A stretch of 64,000 nucleotides of DNA from Bin55 sp965205965 (GCA_965205965.1 CBDBHT010000008.1:1240001-1304000), one strand, 5' to 3'; shown: positions 18,906-28,997, counted from the first letter of the stretch. Program-made: numbers and translations. The notes: generated by a model not told the origin, from the letters alone.

Positions 18906-20555
18906 ATGCTTGTTCATCTAACAGTCCGTGATTTCACCCTCGTCGATTCACTCGAAGTTGCTTTCGGCAGCGGTTTGACCGTAATTACCGGTGAATCTGG
19001 TGCGGGAAAATCGATTCTAGTGGCAGCACTTGCGCTCGTGCTCGGTGCGCGCGCGTCCAAGAATATAATCCGGCCCGGTGCAGATCGGTGTGAAGTTATT
19101 GCAGCATTTAACGCCGCCCACTCTCTCCAAGTACAGCAATTTCTTACAGCAAAGGATCTCGTTGACCTTGATCATCCGCACGAGTGCATCGTGCGCCGAA
19201 TTATTAGTTCAGACGGAAGATCTCGAACGTGGGTGAATTCCGTCGCCGTGAACATAAGAGTTCTTCGCGAGCTGTGCGCTCCAATGGTTGAAGTACACGG
19301 TCAGTTCGAACAGCAACAGCTTCTTAATGCAAACGTTCAGCTGGAGTGGTTTGACGACTATGGTGTTGATCGTAAGCTGAAGCAATCCGTCCGAGATTCC
19401 TACAGACTCTGGCGTGACAAAAATCTTGAATACGAGGACGTACGTAACCGAGGTTCGCAATTGAAAGAGCAGCGCGCGTTCTTGAGCTATCAGGCAAACG
19501 AACTAAAAGCTTTGTCGCTTGGAGCCACGGAACTGGATGAACTCACGGCCAAGCATAAACGTTTGTCCCAAGCGCAAGACATACTCAGTATAGTCTCAGC
19601 AGTACGCAACGCGCTGGAGAACGACCTTGCTGACGATATAGCACGCGCTCGACAAGCATTAGAACAAATAGACGATAACGAAACGACGCTTGAATCGGCC
19701 AGGAAATTTTTAAATAGTGCCGAAACTCAGTTGGACGAAGCTAGGATTGAACTGCGCAACTACTCCGAGCTTGTGATGGTGGATGAATATTCATTGACTA
19801 GAGTTGGGGATCGACTAACTGCAATACACGATACTGCAAGAAAAGTAGGCATACAGGCTTCGCAATTAGGCGAGAAAACCATAGCAGCTGAACGGGAACT
19901 GAACGACCTTATGCTTGACCAGTCGCGTGAACAAAAATTGGCCAAGGAGGTCCGTGCGTGCAAGAACGTGTATAGAGAATTAGCGGAACAGTTATCGGCT
20001 ATTCGCCACAAAGAAAGGAAATCGTTCGAGTCAGCCATGTGCAGCATGCTGACGCATATTGATCTTCCTGAGGCACGCGTGAAGCTTGAATTTCAAGCGG
20101 CGGAAACAGAAAACGGTTTGGAAAGAGTAGAGTTTCTCGTCACGGCAAATTCCAAGTATCCACCCCAACCTATTCGCATGGTTGCTTCAGGGGGAGAGCT
20201 ATCGCGAATCAGTCTCGCCATCCAAATCGTCGCTGCCGAACACTCCAAGCTCCCCTGCCTCATTTTGGATGAAGCGGACATAGGAGTCGGTGGGGTAACT
20301 GCGGACACAGTTGGTCGGCTCTTACGTCTCTTATCGAACAAAACTCAGGTTGTATGCGTTACGCATGCACCGCAAGTCGCTGCACTGGGCGGCACGCATC
20401 TTCATGTATTCAAATCTGCGGAGCATGGCATCGCAGTCTTAAATTTGGACACTAAGGGACGTATCCAAGAAATCGCTCGTATGGTCGGTGGTCGGGAGAT
20501 CACCGAAGAAACGCGCGATTATGCAAAGTTGTTATTGGCCAGTGCTGAACCTTAA
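18906..20555 (+). CDS. recN: DNA repair protein RecN
   Basis: SMC-like ATPase of double-strand-break repair. The start MLVHLTVRDF gives 549 residues, the usual length. Walker A is GESGAGKSI (about 30-38), long coiled coils flank the centre, the ABC signature is SGGELSRISLA (about 420) and Walker B is CLILDEADIGVGG. Divergent from hrcA with 70 bp between the starts. No clear LexA site was found by eye. Confidence 0.95.
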   Translation: MLVHLTVRDFTLVDSLEVAFGSGLTVITGESGAGKSILVAALALVLGARASKNIIRPGADRCEVIAAFNAAHSLQVQQFLTAKDLVDLDHPHECIVRRIISSDGRSRTWVNSVAVNIRVLRELCAPMVEVHGQFEQQQLLNANVQLEWFDDYGVDRKLKQSVRDSYRLWRDKNLEYEDVRNRGSQLKEQRAFLSYQANELKALSLGATELDELTAKHKRLSQAQDILSIVSAVRNALENDLADDIARARQALEQIDDNETTLESARKFLNSAETQLDEARIELRNYSELVMVDEYSLTRVGDRLTAIHDTARKVGIQASQLGEKTIAAERELNDLMLDQSREQKLAKEVRACKNVYRELAEQLSAIRHKERKSFESAMCSMLTHIDLPEARVKLEFQAAETENGLERVEFLVTANSKYPPQPIRMVASGGELSRISLAIQIVAAEHSKLPCLILDEADIGVGGVTADTVGRLLRLLSNKTQVVCVTHAPQVAALGGTHLHVFKSAEHGIAVLNLDTKGRIQEIARMVGGREITEETRDYAKLLLASAEP

Positions 20556-20613
20556 GTAAGTATTCGCTGTCTATAATCTCTCAATATTCGATAGCTGTGC
20601 GTAATCTGCAAAC

Positions 20614-21003
20614 ATGAAATTGCCTACCAACATACAAGGTACACAAACTGTTCGATATACATTACTTGTATTGGCAGGGGTCGCGTTAGGCGCGTGTGAA
20701 GGTCTCATGCACTCTGTTCCCATCCAACAAGGTAACGTCATAACACAAGAGATGGTAGATCAGTTGGAACATGGGATGTCGCGTGAACAAGTGAGTTACA
20801 TCATGGGATCTCCAGTAACACGCAGTACGTTTAGCCCGGAGGGGAGATGGGATTACGTCTACATCTATAAAGCACATAGGGAAATACAGTCCGAAATTCG
20901 AATGTCTCTTTATTTCAGGGACGACAAGCTACTGTACTTTGTTGGCGATTTAGCACCACAGAGCACACACCTTGAATCCGAACTAGTAGGCTACCCGTTC
21001 TAA
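20614..21003 (+). CDS. bamE: Outer-membrane assembly lipoprotein BamE (SmpA)
   Basis: Small lipoprotein of the BAM beta-barrel assembly machine. The 129 residues start with a signal peptide that ends in the lipobox LGAC (Cys about 28). The SmpA/OmlA fold shows QGNVITQEMVDQLEHGMS and MGSPVTRSTF, followed by the WDYVYIY strand. The place between recN and convergent rnfH is as in Escherichia, but the downstream gap has been filled by an IS630 element. Confidence 0.93.
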   Translation: MKLPTNIQGTQTVRYTLLVLAGVALGACEGLMHSVPIQQGNVITQEMVDQLEHGMSREQVSYIMGSPVTRSTFSPEGRWDYVYIYKAHREIQSEIRMSLYFRDDKLLYFVGDLAPQSTHLESELVGYPF

Positions 21004-21510
21004 CAATACGTGTTTATAATAGTGGACTGGAAGGGGTTCTAGGATCAAGAGGATCAGATGCCGAAGAAATACATGGTGGAGTTAGCTCAGGATGAGCGGG
21101 ATGAGTTGGAAGCGGTGCCGAAGAAGCTGGACGGGGAGAAGGAGGCGCGTCTGGTTCAGGTGGCCTGTTCAGTTCCGCCGGAAGGCCACGTTCAGTGGAC
21201 CGTGAAGATGCTGGCGGAAGTGCTGGTGCGGCTTGAAGTGCTCGATCGATTTGCGAGGAGACCGTGCGGAAGGCGTTAAAAAAATGAATTGAAACCATGG
21301 CGGCGGGAAATGTGGTGCATTCCGAAGCAGCAAAGCCATCCTTTCGTGGCCGGCATGGAGCGGGTGCTCAAGGTATACCGGCGGCCGTACGACCCGCGGC
21401 ATCCGGTGGTGTACATGGACGAGATGAGCAAGCAGCTCGTGGCGGAAGCCCGCGAGAAGTTACCGGTACGCCCCGGGTCGCCGGAGAAGTACGACGCCCA
21501 CTACTTCCGC

Positions 21511-23986
21511 CAATGGCATTCGGATTAGCGGAAAGGGATCCTGGTCTTTGAGGATGTCGTGTAACCGGTTGATATACAGAAAGATATTCGACTTTTTTGG
21601 GATTCTTCAAAAAACACTTGCGTTTCAGCATGGGTTATGGCAATCTACGCTTAGTTAGATTATCTCTGGTGCAAACGTGATGGATTCCCGAATCGAGAAC
21701 CTGAAGTCGACCACCTTTTGTGGCACGCGGCTGACCCGCCGTCGGATGGCGGACATTCAGAAGATGGTGGCGCTGTTTCCGGCACTGAGTCGCCATGAGC
21801 TGGCTGCCACCCTGTGCAGTCATCTGGGCTGGTTCACACCGAAGGGTCGGGATCGACGGGGGTCCTGTCTGCGGATGCTGGAACAGCTGGAGTCCTGCGG
21901 CATCGTGTCGCTGCCGCCGAAGCGACCGGGATCGAGAACGGGAACCGGAGGTCGGAGACCGTGGCATACGAGTCGCTCGGATCCGGGTTCCACCATAGAG
22001 TGCGGGTTGAAGGAGCTGATGCCGCTGGAACTGGAGGTTGTGACGGAGGGGGAGGCCGTTGAGGAATGGAAGGAACGGATGGACCGGCATCATGAGCTGG
22101 GTTACCGGCATCCGTTCGGCTGTTTCCTGCGCTACTGGCTGCGGGATCGTCGGGGTCGCAAGCTGGGCTGTCTGCTGTTTGAGGCGGGCACGACCCGGCT
22201 TCCCTGTCGTGACGCCTGGATTGGCGGGCGGGATCGGGATCGGGCGAAGCGTCTGAAGGGGGGGGGGGTGAGCAACTCCCGGTTCCTGATTTTCCCTTGG
22301 GTTCGGGTTCCGTATCTGGCCTCGAAGGCCCTGTCGATGGCGGTTCGGCGGCTGCCCGGGGACTGGCAGGAGCGGCACGGCCTGGAGCCAGTACTGGTGG
22401 AGACCTTTGTGGATCCGGCGAAGTACCGGGGGACCTGCTACCGTGCGGCCAACTGAGCAGTGCATTGGCCGGACGAAGGGACGCAAGGCGAGTGCGTCGG
22501 AGGCAGGCAGGACTCCGAAGGACGTTTACCTGTATCCGCTGACGAAAGACTGGAAGCAGGTGCTGCTGACCGGCTCCCGTCGATCCGGACGCCGTTCCCG
22601 CAGGCCGCCGGTGGCGGTCTTGGCTCCGGAGGATGCTTTTGTCCGGCTCTGGAGTGGCATCGTCGAGACGCTCGTAGGTGTCGCCAACCGGCATGACCGG
22701 CTCTGGCAGCGGCGGCGGCGCGTGCTGAACACGCTGGTGGTCGTGCTGTTCGTTTTCCGGTTGGTGTTCTCGAAGGGGCGTCCAGGATATGCGACCACGC
22801 TGGCCGAACTGTGGGGGCAGTGCCGGACGATGGGGATCGAACTGCCACAGCCGGCTCCGGTGTCGCCGTCCTCCATCTGCAGTGCCCGGGCCAGGCTGGA
22901 CGAGCAGCTGTTCAAGACCTTACACCAGGAAATCCTCAAGGTGATCTTCGACGCCGAGGCACGACCCCGGCACGCACGGAAAGTCCGTCCCGACACGGAG
23001 CGGCGGTGGCATGGGCATCGGCATGGGAATCGGGTGTTTGCGGTCAATGGAAGCTCCCTGAACCTGCCGCGCGGACGGGTGCATGAAGGCTGGCGGACGC
23101 CGGTAGACGGTGCCCATTATCCGCAGGGTCTGGTGAGTTGCCTGTATCGGCTGCAGGCCCGACTACCGGTCGACTTCGACCTGCATGCGCATGGAAACGA
23201 GCGCGCATGCGATCCGGGGACTGCACGCTGTGTTCCGGATGAAACGGAAAACCGGTATCGATGTCGACTGCTTCATCCACGGCGGCCGCCGGGATACGGT
23301 CATCGAGGTCGTTCCCCGCCAAGGCACGCTGACCAGACTACGCCGAAGAAACCCCGGAGCCGCATTCGACCCGCACCGCTTGCGGCTGGTGCAATATGCC
23401 GTGGGCGATACTGTCTTCATCCTGGGCACGACCCTGCTGGACCGGGACCAGTATTCCATCGACCAGCTGTCGCATCTGTATCACGCGAGATGGGGCATCG
23501 AGGAACTGTACAAGGTATCCAAACGGCTGATGGAGGTTGAGGACTTTCATGGGCAAAGCGAGCGCGGCGTGAAACAGGAACTGTATGCATGCTTCACCCT
23601 GATTGTCATGGCCCGGCTGTTCGCCAACCATGGCGAGGATCGTTTGAACGGGGGGCTGCCGAACGACGGCAAGCCGCTGATGCAGACGAATGTCAAGCAC
23701 GGACTTGCGGCGGTGGCGGCCAACATCGAGAGCCTGCTACTTCAGCATGCATCCGCCCTCCGGGAAACCGTGACTCGTATTGTCGGCGAGATCGTCCGGT
23801 GTCGGCAACGGCTCCGTCCGGGTAGGTCCTATGAACGGTGATCCCGAAAACCGGTCGGAAAGTGGCAGCGAGGAAGAGGATCACCGGCACCGGCAACTCG
23901 CTAACGGAATAAAAAATCAGCGGATAACCAAGGCCCAAGATCGAATCCTTAACCGAATGGTAAAATTCACTAAACGAATGCCATTG
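21511..23986 (+). mobile_element. DruA-IS4 element, copy A2, inserted in IS630
   Basis: The ends CAATGGCATTCGGATTAG (left) and, reversed, CAATGGCATTCGTTTAG (right) form the terminal inverted repeats. The flanks CTACTTCCGC (21501-21510) and CTACCTCCGC (23987-23996) form a 10-bp target duplication with one mismatch, and the host IS630 reading resumes directly after it. The size is 2476 bp. Duplication length and DDE type fit the IS4 superfamily. The single mismatch indicates an older insertion. Confidence 0.85.
21677..23841 (+). pseudogene. Fused DruA-like (DUF4338) and IS4-type transposase, copy A2, broken
   Basis: The N-terminal 259 codons are continuous. They give a DruA-like domain with SRHELAATLCSHLGWFTPKG, LEQLESCGIVSLP, FLIFPWVRVPYLASKAL and ETFVDPAKYRGTCYRAAN. 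One extra base at 22454 (compare copy A3) creates a stop. The next frame carries on with the linker and a DDE domain (VFAVNGSSLNLPRGR), where Asp is replaced by Asn at the first catalytic position. About 130 bp that hold the second Asp (VVYDRG) are missing at about 23209. The C-terminal YHARWGIEELYKV region is present to 23841. Inactive. Confidence 0.8.
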
Positions 23987-24124
23987 CTACCTCCGCCGGG
24001 GAGCATGCACGGTGTGGATGTTCGGCGAGCCGCTGTCCGGCTGGCGGACGGTGGCTGTCACCAAACGGCACACGACGTTGGATTAGGCGAAGCAAGTGCG
24101 CGCGCTGGCGAATCTGCCGCGTTC

Positions 24125-24280
24125 CCGGCAGTCTGCGCCATAAAAACGTAAGAACCCTCTTTAGTAGGGGAAATATCCCAAAATTCGCACTAATGAAGTA
24201 TGTAATTTCTATACTTAAGTTGTTTACGAACTATTCATCCTAAAAATGTGCCGGAATTTTTCTACGGCGCAGACTGCCGG
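24125..24280. mobile_element. MITE-1, copy a (156 bp)
   Basis: Non-coding, AT-rich element with long inverted ends: CCGGCAGTCTGCGCC at the left and GGCGCAGACTGCCGG at the right. It interrupts the IS630 transposase. Sister copies lie at 44635-44787 and, split by another MITE, at 32184-32653. No transposase with these ends is seen in the window, so the parent element is unknown. Confidence 0.8.
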
Positions 24281-24712
24281 GATGCGGAAACCATCACGCT
24301 GGTGTGCGACAACTTGAACACCCACAGCGGTGACTCGTTCTACGCCGCGTTCCCGGCGGCCGAAGCCAGTCGGTTGAACGACCGCATCCACCTGGTGCAC
24401 ACGCCGAAACACGGGAGCTGGCTGAACGTCGCGGAACTGGAGTTCAGTGCGTTGCACCGCCAGTGCCTGGATCGCCGGATCGAGAGTAGGGCTTTAGTTA
24501 CGTCGGAAACGGCGGCCTGGGCCGAGGAGCGCAATCGCGAACAAACCGGGGTCCCCGACCCTGACGGCAGCGCAGCGTCGACGACGCACGCACCAAACTG
24601 AAGCATCTATATCCGAAAATTAAAACTGGTTAAACTACCAGACCTCGAAGCAGACCCGCAAGAGGATTGACTTCGCTTCGTTGTTTCATTGCTACGAAAA
24701 TTAGCAGGCCGG

Positions 24713-24991
24713 TTAATGCTGAAATCGCTTGGCTTCCTTGCGACGCCTATCCATCGGATTCTGTATCAACGGCCGTAGTATTTCTAGCCGGTCTCCATCG
24801 CTAAGATCGTCATTGATATCAAAACGTTCTCCCCAGACGCTTAGCCAGCGAGTATCGAGATCCACCAATTCAGAAAACTCCATTGAATTAAGAGCAGCAC
24901 TGAGTGCGTCAGACGCAGTTGATTCTTTGGATAAATTCAACACTACAGAATACGTCCGTTCTGGTAACGCGTAGATAACTTCTACTCGCAT
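24713..24991 (-). CDS. rnfH: RnfH / UPF0125 family protein
   Basis: Small beta-grasp (ubiquitin-like) protein of 92 residues with the family start VEVIYALPERTYSVVLNL and the C-terminal GDRLEILRPLIQNPMDRRRKEA. The biochemical role is unclear in any organism. The gene is almost always beside ratA, as here, where ATG follows the ratA stop directly, so the two are co-transcribed. Confidence 0.92.
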   Translation of the reverse strand: MRVEVIYALPERTYSVVLNLSKESTASDALSAALNSMEFSELVDLDTRWLSVWGERFDINDDLSDGDRLEILRPLIQNPMDRRRKEAKRFQH

Positions 24992-25435
24992 TCAAGCGAA
25001 AATCTCGTTTGCACGAGATGCGAAAGCAGCAAGAATGCGTTCAACGGTCCCATCAACCATAGATGATAACGTCAAGTCTAGCCAGCGTTCATTGAATTCA
25101 AACGACAAATCCAACGTCGCTTTACATCCCTCACCTATCGCCACGAACGACCAGCATCCCGAAAAGTCCAAAAAAGGCCCACATATAAGTGAAAGCCCGA
25201 TTCGCTGGGTTGGAAAGGAGCGGTTTCGGGTGACCAGTTCGTGGCACCGATTGCGTACTCCAACAACCAGCCGTGCCACCGTTTCGTCATCATCTCTAGA
25301 GATGATTTCAGACGCTAAGCACCAAGGCAAAAATTCAACGTACTTATCTATATCGTTGACGAGTGCGAAAATCTCGGCACATGAGTACGGCAGCAATGCG
25401 CTTCTACTATAGGTGGTGTGCACCTTTGACGTCAA
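24992..25435 (-). CDS. ratA: RatA-type START/polyketide-cyclase domain protein
   Basis: A START-like protein of about 143-147 residues, homologous to E. coli RatA (ribosome association toxin) and mitochondrial Coq10. Both a toxin role in 70S assembly and a ubiquinone-binding role are discussed for the family. Motifs seen are LLPYSCAEIFALVNDIDKY, FLPWC and GPFLDFSGCWSF. The true start may be the GTG at 25423, since VHTTYSRSALLPYS aligns best with the family. Pairs with rnfH and is divergent to smpB across the transporter. Confidence 0.88.
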   Translation of the reverse strand: MTSKVHTTYSRSALLPYSCAEIFALVNDIDKYVEFLPWCLASEIISRDDDETVARLVVGVRNRCHELVTRNRSFPTQRIGLSLICGPFLDFSGCWSFVAIGEGCKATLDLSFEFNERWLDLTLSSMVDGTVERILAAFASRANEIFA

Positions 25436-25490
25436 CGATCAAAGCATCAATGGCCAACGCACCATCATGCTAATTTAGGTACTGGCCCCA

Positions 25491-26858
25491 TTAGACCAGG
25501 TAGTCATATAAAAGAATGAACATTACACTGATAGGCGCAATGACGCAGATCAACGCCTGCCAAATCCAATACTTGACACCCTCGCTAATACCCAATTGCT
25601 CGCCAATTACCGTTTTTGGTATTACAAAACCTGTAAATAAGGCGATGAGGACACCTCCCAACGGCAACATGATCGCTTGAGTGAACCAATCGACGAAATC
25701 AAAGATCGTCTTGTCACCAAAAATGTGAAATTCAGACCAGATATTGAATGAAAACACGGATCCAATACCAAGAATCCAGCAGAACGCTCCGAGCGTGAAA
25801 GCGATTCGCGTTCTTTTTACATTGTATTGCTCCACGAAAAACGCAATTGCTGGTTCCAATAGCGAGATCGCTGAAGTGATTGCCGCAAAACTTACAAGCA
25901 AAAAGAACAGGGCACCAAAGAAGGATCCTCCCGGTAAGTTTCCAAATGCGATGGGTAATGTCTCAAACAATAGCTTAGGGCCTGCAGCCGCTTCGAGCCC
26001 GTTGGCAAAAACGATCGGGAATATTGCCAACCCTGCGAGCAACGCCACCAACGTATCCAAGATTGCAATCACGAAAACCGTTTGAGTCACCGAGATTCCA
26101 GAAGGAACGTAAGCTCCATAAGCCATAATCGCACCCATGCCAAGTGAGAGGGTAAAGAATGAATGGCTCATAGCTTCTCGAACGCCGAGCCAGCTTAGTT
26201 TACTAAAATCCAAACTGAACAAGAAGGATGCCCCTTCCCCGAAACCGCCTGAATTTACGCTATAAATCAATACTACAAACAACAGGACAAAAAGTGCTGG
26301 CATCGTCCACCGAATGGTCGCCTCTAACCCTCTCGTTACCCCCCTAGAAACAATCGCTGAAGTGACAATAAGAAAAACGGTAAACCACGCAAGCGTTAAC
26401 CATTCGTTCCCAATGAAACTGGCGAATACTTCACTGGCTAGTTCACCATCTGCACCGCTAAATGTTCCCATTGCAAGTTGAAACACGTAGTGTAGAACCC
26501 AGCCGGCAACCACGGAATAGAACGAAAGAATCAGGAATCCCGCTAAGACACCCATCCACCCTACTCCTATCCAGGCGGTCTTCGTCCATTGCGCAGTTAA
26601 TTGACTCTCCCCAACAAGTTTGCGAAACGTATTAATCGGACTGGTCCTTCCGTGCCGCCCCAGCAATACCTCAGCCGCCATGACCGGAAGCCCAATAATG
26701 ATGATGCAAGCGAGATATACCAGTACAAAAGCACCGCCCCCGTTCTCGCCCGTGATGTATGGAAATTTCCAGATATTACCCAAACCAACAGCGGACCCTG
26801 CAGCTGCAAGAACAAATAGCCATTGGTTGGTCCACATCCCATGTCGTGATTCGCTCAT
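25491..26858 (-). CDS. Sodium-dependent transporter, SNF (NSS) family
   Basis: Twelve-helix type inner-membrane symporter of 455 residues, related to bacterial LeuT/TnaT and animal neurotransmitter transporters. The N-terminal sodium/substrate site signature AAAGSAVGLGNIWKFPYITG is clear, followed by GGGAFVLVYL. The substrate is probably an amino acid but cannot be read from sequence. It sits between ratA and smpB, which are neighbours in Escherichia, so it is an insertion into that conserved block. Confidence 0.9.
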   Translation of the reverse strand: MSESRHGMWTNQWLFVLAAAGSAVGLGNIWKFPYITGENGGGAFVLVYLACIIIIGLPVMAAEVLLGRHGRTSPINTFRKLVGESQLTAQWTKTAWIGVGWMGVLAGFLILSFYSVVAGWVLHYVFQLAMGTFSGADGELASEVFASFIGNEWLTLAWFTVFLIVTSAIVSRGVTRGLEATIRWTMPALFVLLFVVLIYSVNSGGFGEGASFLFSLDFSKLSWLGVREAMSHSFFTLSLGMGAIMAYGAYVPSGISVTQTVFVIAILDTLVALLAGLAIFPIVFANGLEAAAGPKLLFETLPIAFGNLPGGSFFGALFFLLVSFAAITSAISLLEPAIAFFVEQYNVKRTRIAFTLGAFCWILGIGSVFSFNIWSEFHIFGDKTIFDFVDWFTQAIMLPLGGVLIALFTGFVIPKTVIGEQLGISEGVKYWIWQALICVIAPISVMFILLYDYLV

Positions 26859-27082
26859 CTGATGATATCTCGCGCACTGCGTAAAGTATTTATATTACCG
26901 CCAATGCTTGAAGTACTAAACCTTACTTGAATCGTTTGCTTGGCGGGAAGCATGATGTAACTTTTTTGCGACGAAGAACACACGTCGACTTTAATAGGAC
27001 TTACGAACCGCAACCATTTATCATGTAATGGAACACTAAATCTGTTACGATTTATGGTGCTTGGAAATGTACCAGGATACCC

Positions 27083-27544
27083 ATGGCACTTGCCCGTAAC
27101 CGTAGAGCAAAGTTCAATTTTCATATTGAAAAGACGTTCGAAGCCGGTCTCGTGTTGCAGGGTTGGGAGGTTAAAAGTGTCCGGGCTGGACTGGTACAAA
27201 TTACCGACGCTTATGTCCTAATTCGCAATGGTGAAGCTGTACTCGTTGGCTGTTTTATCAAGCCACTCACCAGTGCTTCGACGCATGTCGACACGGTCGC
27301 CGATCGACCTCGTAAATTGCTACTCCATATTCGCGAAATTAAGGAAATTCATCAAGCAGTCCAAACGCGAGGCAAGTCCTGTATCGCAATCTCGATGTAC
27401 TGGAAGGCCTTACGAGTCAAATGTGAAATCGCGATTGCATCTGGGAAAAAACAGTACGACAAACGACAAGTGATTAAAGACCGAGAATGGCGACGAGAGA
27501 AGGAACGTGTCCGAAAATATCACAAGCAAGCCAACCACATATAG
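27083..27544 (+). CDS. smpB: SsrA-binding protein SmpB
   Basis: Binds tmRNA and brings it to stalled ribosomes. The 153 residues show NRRAKFNFHIEKTFEAGLVL, GWEVKSVRAG and the C-terminal basic tail KKQYDKRQVIKDREWRREKE, which enters the mRNA channel. Its RNA partner ssrA is at 36566-36921 in this window, so the trans-translation pair is complete. Confidence 0.96.
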   Translation: MALARNRRAKFNFHIEKTFEAGLVLQGWEVKSVRAGLVQITDAYVLIRNGEAVLVGCFIKPLTSASTHVDTVADRPRKLLLHIREIKEIHQAVQTRGKSCIAISMYWKALRVKCEIAIASGKKQYDKRQVIKDREWRREKERVRKYHKQANHI

Positions 27545-27545
27545 C

Positions 27546-28127
27546 TTAGGCCCTTGCACCCATAAGGAAAATTTCTTGCCGATTCTCGGGCAATAGCATA
27601 GCGCGCTGCACTTCCAACTGAGGCAAAAAATGCACGATATCACTTCTAGTGCGCGGGTACGGCACGGGGTCATCACCGAGCACTTTTAGAACAACCTCGT
27701 TCACCTCGTTGATGCCGTACTGCCACTGCCTAATAGGTTTACCTATATTGAATGCTACAAACGCATGTGCCCGAGTGGATATGCTGATATGGGTATTTAG
27801 AACCTCGCCAAACTCAATGAGCTTTTCGTCATCAATATAGTTGAAATAGTCCCAGAACAAACAAATATCAAAGTGCTCATCTGTAGGTATTATGTCTGAG
27901 AGATGTGCAAAATCGCCAAGCCATATCTGATGGCCATTTGGAGGTTGATTTCTTGATCCAATGAGATCGAGGACATACACTCGACACGATATACGATTGA
28001 AAAAGGAGATGGTCTCTGGAACCGCCGGCCCTACATCCAGAACGGTTAGGTAGTTGCGCATCGTCCTTGTCTCAAATAAGGCCGCAAGCAATACACTTCG
28101 CATCACCTCCACTGGTAAACAAGCCAC
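27546..28127 (-). CDS. Class I SAM-dependent methyltransferase-like protein
   Basis: The 193 residues have a Rossmann-like start (LTVLDVGPAVPETISFF), then VYVLDLIGS and DICLFWDYFNYIDDE, which resemble motifs I, II and IV of small-molecule methyltransferases. The glycine-rich loop is poor (DVGPAVPE rather than DxGxGxG), so SAM binding is uncertain. It ends 1 bp beyond the convergent smpB stop and lies 45 bp downstream of the bactofilin gene, possibly co-transcribed with it. Function unknown. Confidence 0.6.
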   Translation of the reverse strand: MACLPVEVMRSVLLAALFETRTMRNYLTVLDVGPAVPETISFFNRISCRVYVLDLIGSRNQPPNGHQIWLGDFAHLSDIIPTDEHFDICLFWDYFNYIDDEKLIEFGEVLNTHISISTRAHAFVAFNIGKPIRQWQYGINEVNEVVLKVLGDDPVPYPRTRSDIVHFLPQLEVQRAMLLPENRQEIFLMGARA

Positions 28128-28172
28128 ATCTAAATCAATAAAAAATACTTAAACAAAGGTCATGTATGTACA

Positions 28173-28898
28173 CTAGTTCTCTTTCGGCTCGGTTATAGGT
28201 GCCTTCAACGAATCAAGCCCAATACCACCGGATTTGCTTTGTTTAAATTGCAATGGAGTTGAGGAAGTAGTTACTTTGGGTGCCGGGCTGTCTGCAGATC
28301 CCTGATCTTCCTTCTGATTCTCTTTCTCTTTCCGATTTCCTTGTTGTGTAGCTGCAGAGGATCGGGATTTCTCTTTCTGATTTCCTTGTTGTGTAGCTGC
28401 AGAGGATCGGGATTTCTCTTTCTGATTTCCTTGTTGTGTAGCTGCAGAGGATCGGGATTTCTCTTTCTCTTTAGGAATCATATCGATCCGTCCCTGGAAT
28501 TTCGCACCGTCTTCAAGCGTTACCCGTGGCGAAACGATATTCCCGTATACAGTCCCAGTATTTGTAATGATAACCTTGTCTACACTAGTGATATCACCTT
28601 TAACAAGCCCTTGAACCTCAACCACAGCACTACTGATATCCGATATGATTGCACCACTTTTTCCGACAGCAAGTTTATTATGTTGTAGGTCAATTGGCCC
28701 TTCGACATGGCCGTCGATGATGAGATTCTCATTACCTCTTACTTCACCTGTGATGGTGATCGTCTCACCGATAAGAGCAGTGTTCTCAGGTATTGCTTCC
28801 GGCGTAGGTGGGGGTCGCGTCACCGTCTGCCGTGGGGCACCATCGCTAGAACTAGAGTGTTCCGAGAAGTGTCGTTTTCCTTTATCAAATATAGCCAT
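28173..28898 (-). CDS. Bactofilin family cytoskeletal protein with repeat tail
   Basis: The 241 residues contain a central bactofilin beta-helix (about 40-145). The signature pieces ITITGEVRGNENLIIDGHVE, KGDITSVDKVIITNTGTVYG and GAKFQGRIDM are visible. Bactofilins polymerise without nucleotide and serve in cell shape and local wall synthesis. The C-terminal tail carries three near-identical 15-residue repeats (KEKSRSSAATQQGNQ), basic and Gln/Ser rich, then a second low-complexity stretch. The tail differs from the family, which usually has short Pro-rich ends. No M23 peptidase neighbour is present. Confidence 0.9.
   Translation of the reverse strand: MAIFDKGKRHFSEHSSSSDGAPRQTVTRPPPTPEAIPENTALIGETITITGEVRGNENLIIDGHVEGPIDLQHNKLAVGKSGAIISDISSAVVEVQGLVKGDITSVDKVIITNTGTVYGNIVSPRVTLEDGAKFQGRIDMIPKEKEKSRSSAATQQGNQKEKSRSSAATQQGNQKEKSRSSAATQQGNRKEKENQKEDQGSADSPAPKVTTSSTPLQFKQSKSGGIGLDSLKAPITEPKEN
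28336..28470. repeat. Three 45-bp tandem repeats inside the bactofilin gene
   Basis: Three nearly perfect 45-bp units start at about 28341, 28386 and 28431. The unit is a multiple of three, so copy number changes keep the frame and alter only tail length in 15-residue steps. The near identity at DNA level implies recent slippage or recombination. Confidence 0.9.
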
Positions 28899-28997
28899 AG
28901 TTGCACACCTGTTGAGGGTCCAAATAGGTGCAATAGTACCTTAAGATTAAAAATGTTCCCCTCGGTTCAAAAAGAAATCTCATCTCCTGATTTCGTG

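Larger units (their letters stand above)
21058..24652 (+). pseudogene. IS630-family transposase split by two insertions
   Basis: The N-terminal half (21058-21510, MPKKYMVELAQDERDELEA onwards, with frame shifts near 21280) continues after the 2.5-kb insertion as FGEPLSGW and VAVTKRHTTLDWA. It is broken again by a 156-bp MITE (24125-24280) and resumes with DAETITLVCDNLNTHSG and the DDE segment HTPKHGSWLNVAELEFSAL. The C-terminus DDARTKLKHLYPKI ends at about 24652. Assembled in this way it is a typical IS630 transposase, but it cannot be expressed. The element lies neatly between bamE and rnfH. Confidence 0.85.

Noticed and set aside
18837..18907. Longer starts for hrcA and recN
   Set aside because: They would overlap each other across the divergent promoter region. 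Family alignments favour 18835 and 18906.
28336..28470. Regular repeats that could be taken for a CRISPR array
   Set aside because: The units are contiguous 45-bp tandem repeats in the bactofilin reading frame with no unique spacers.
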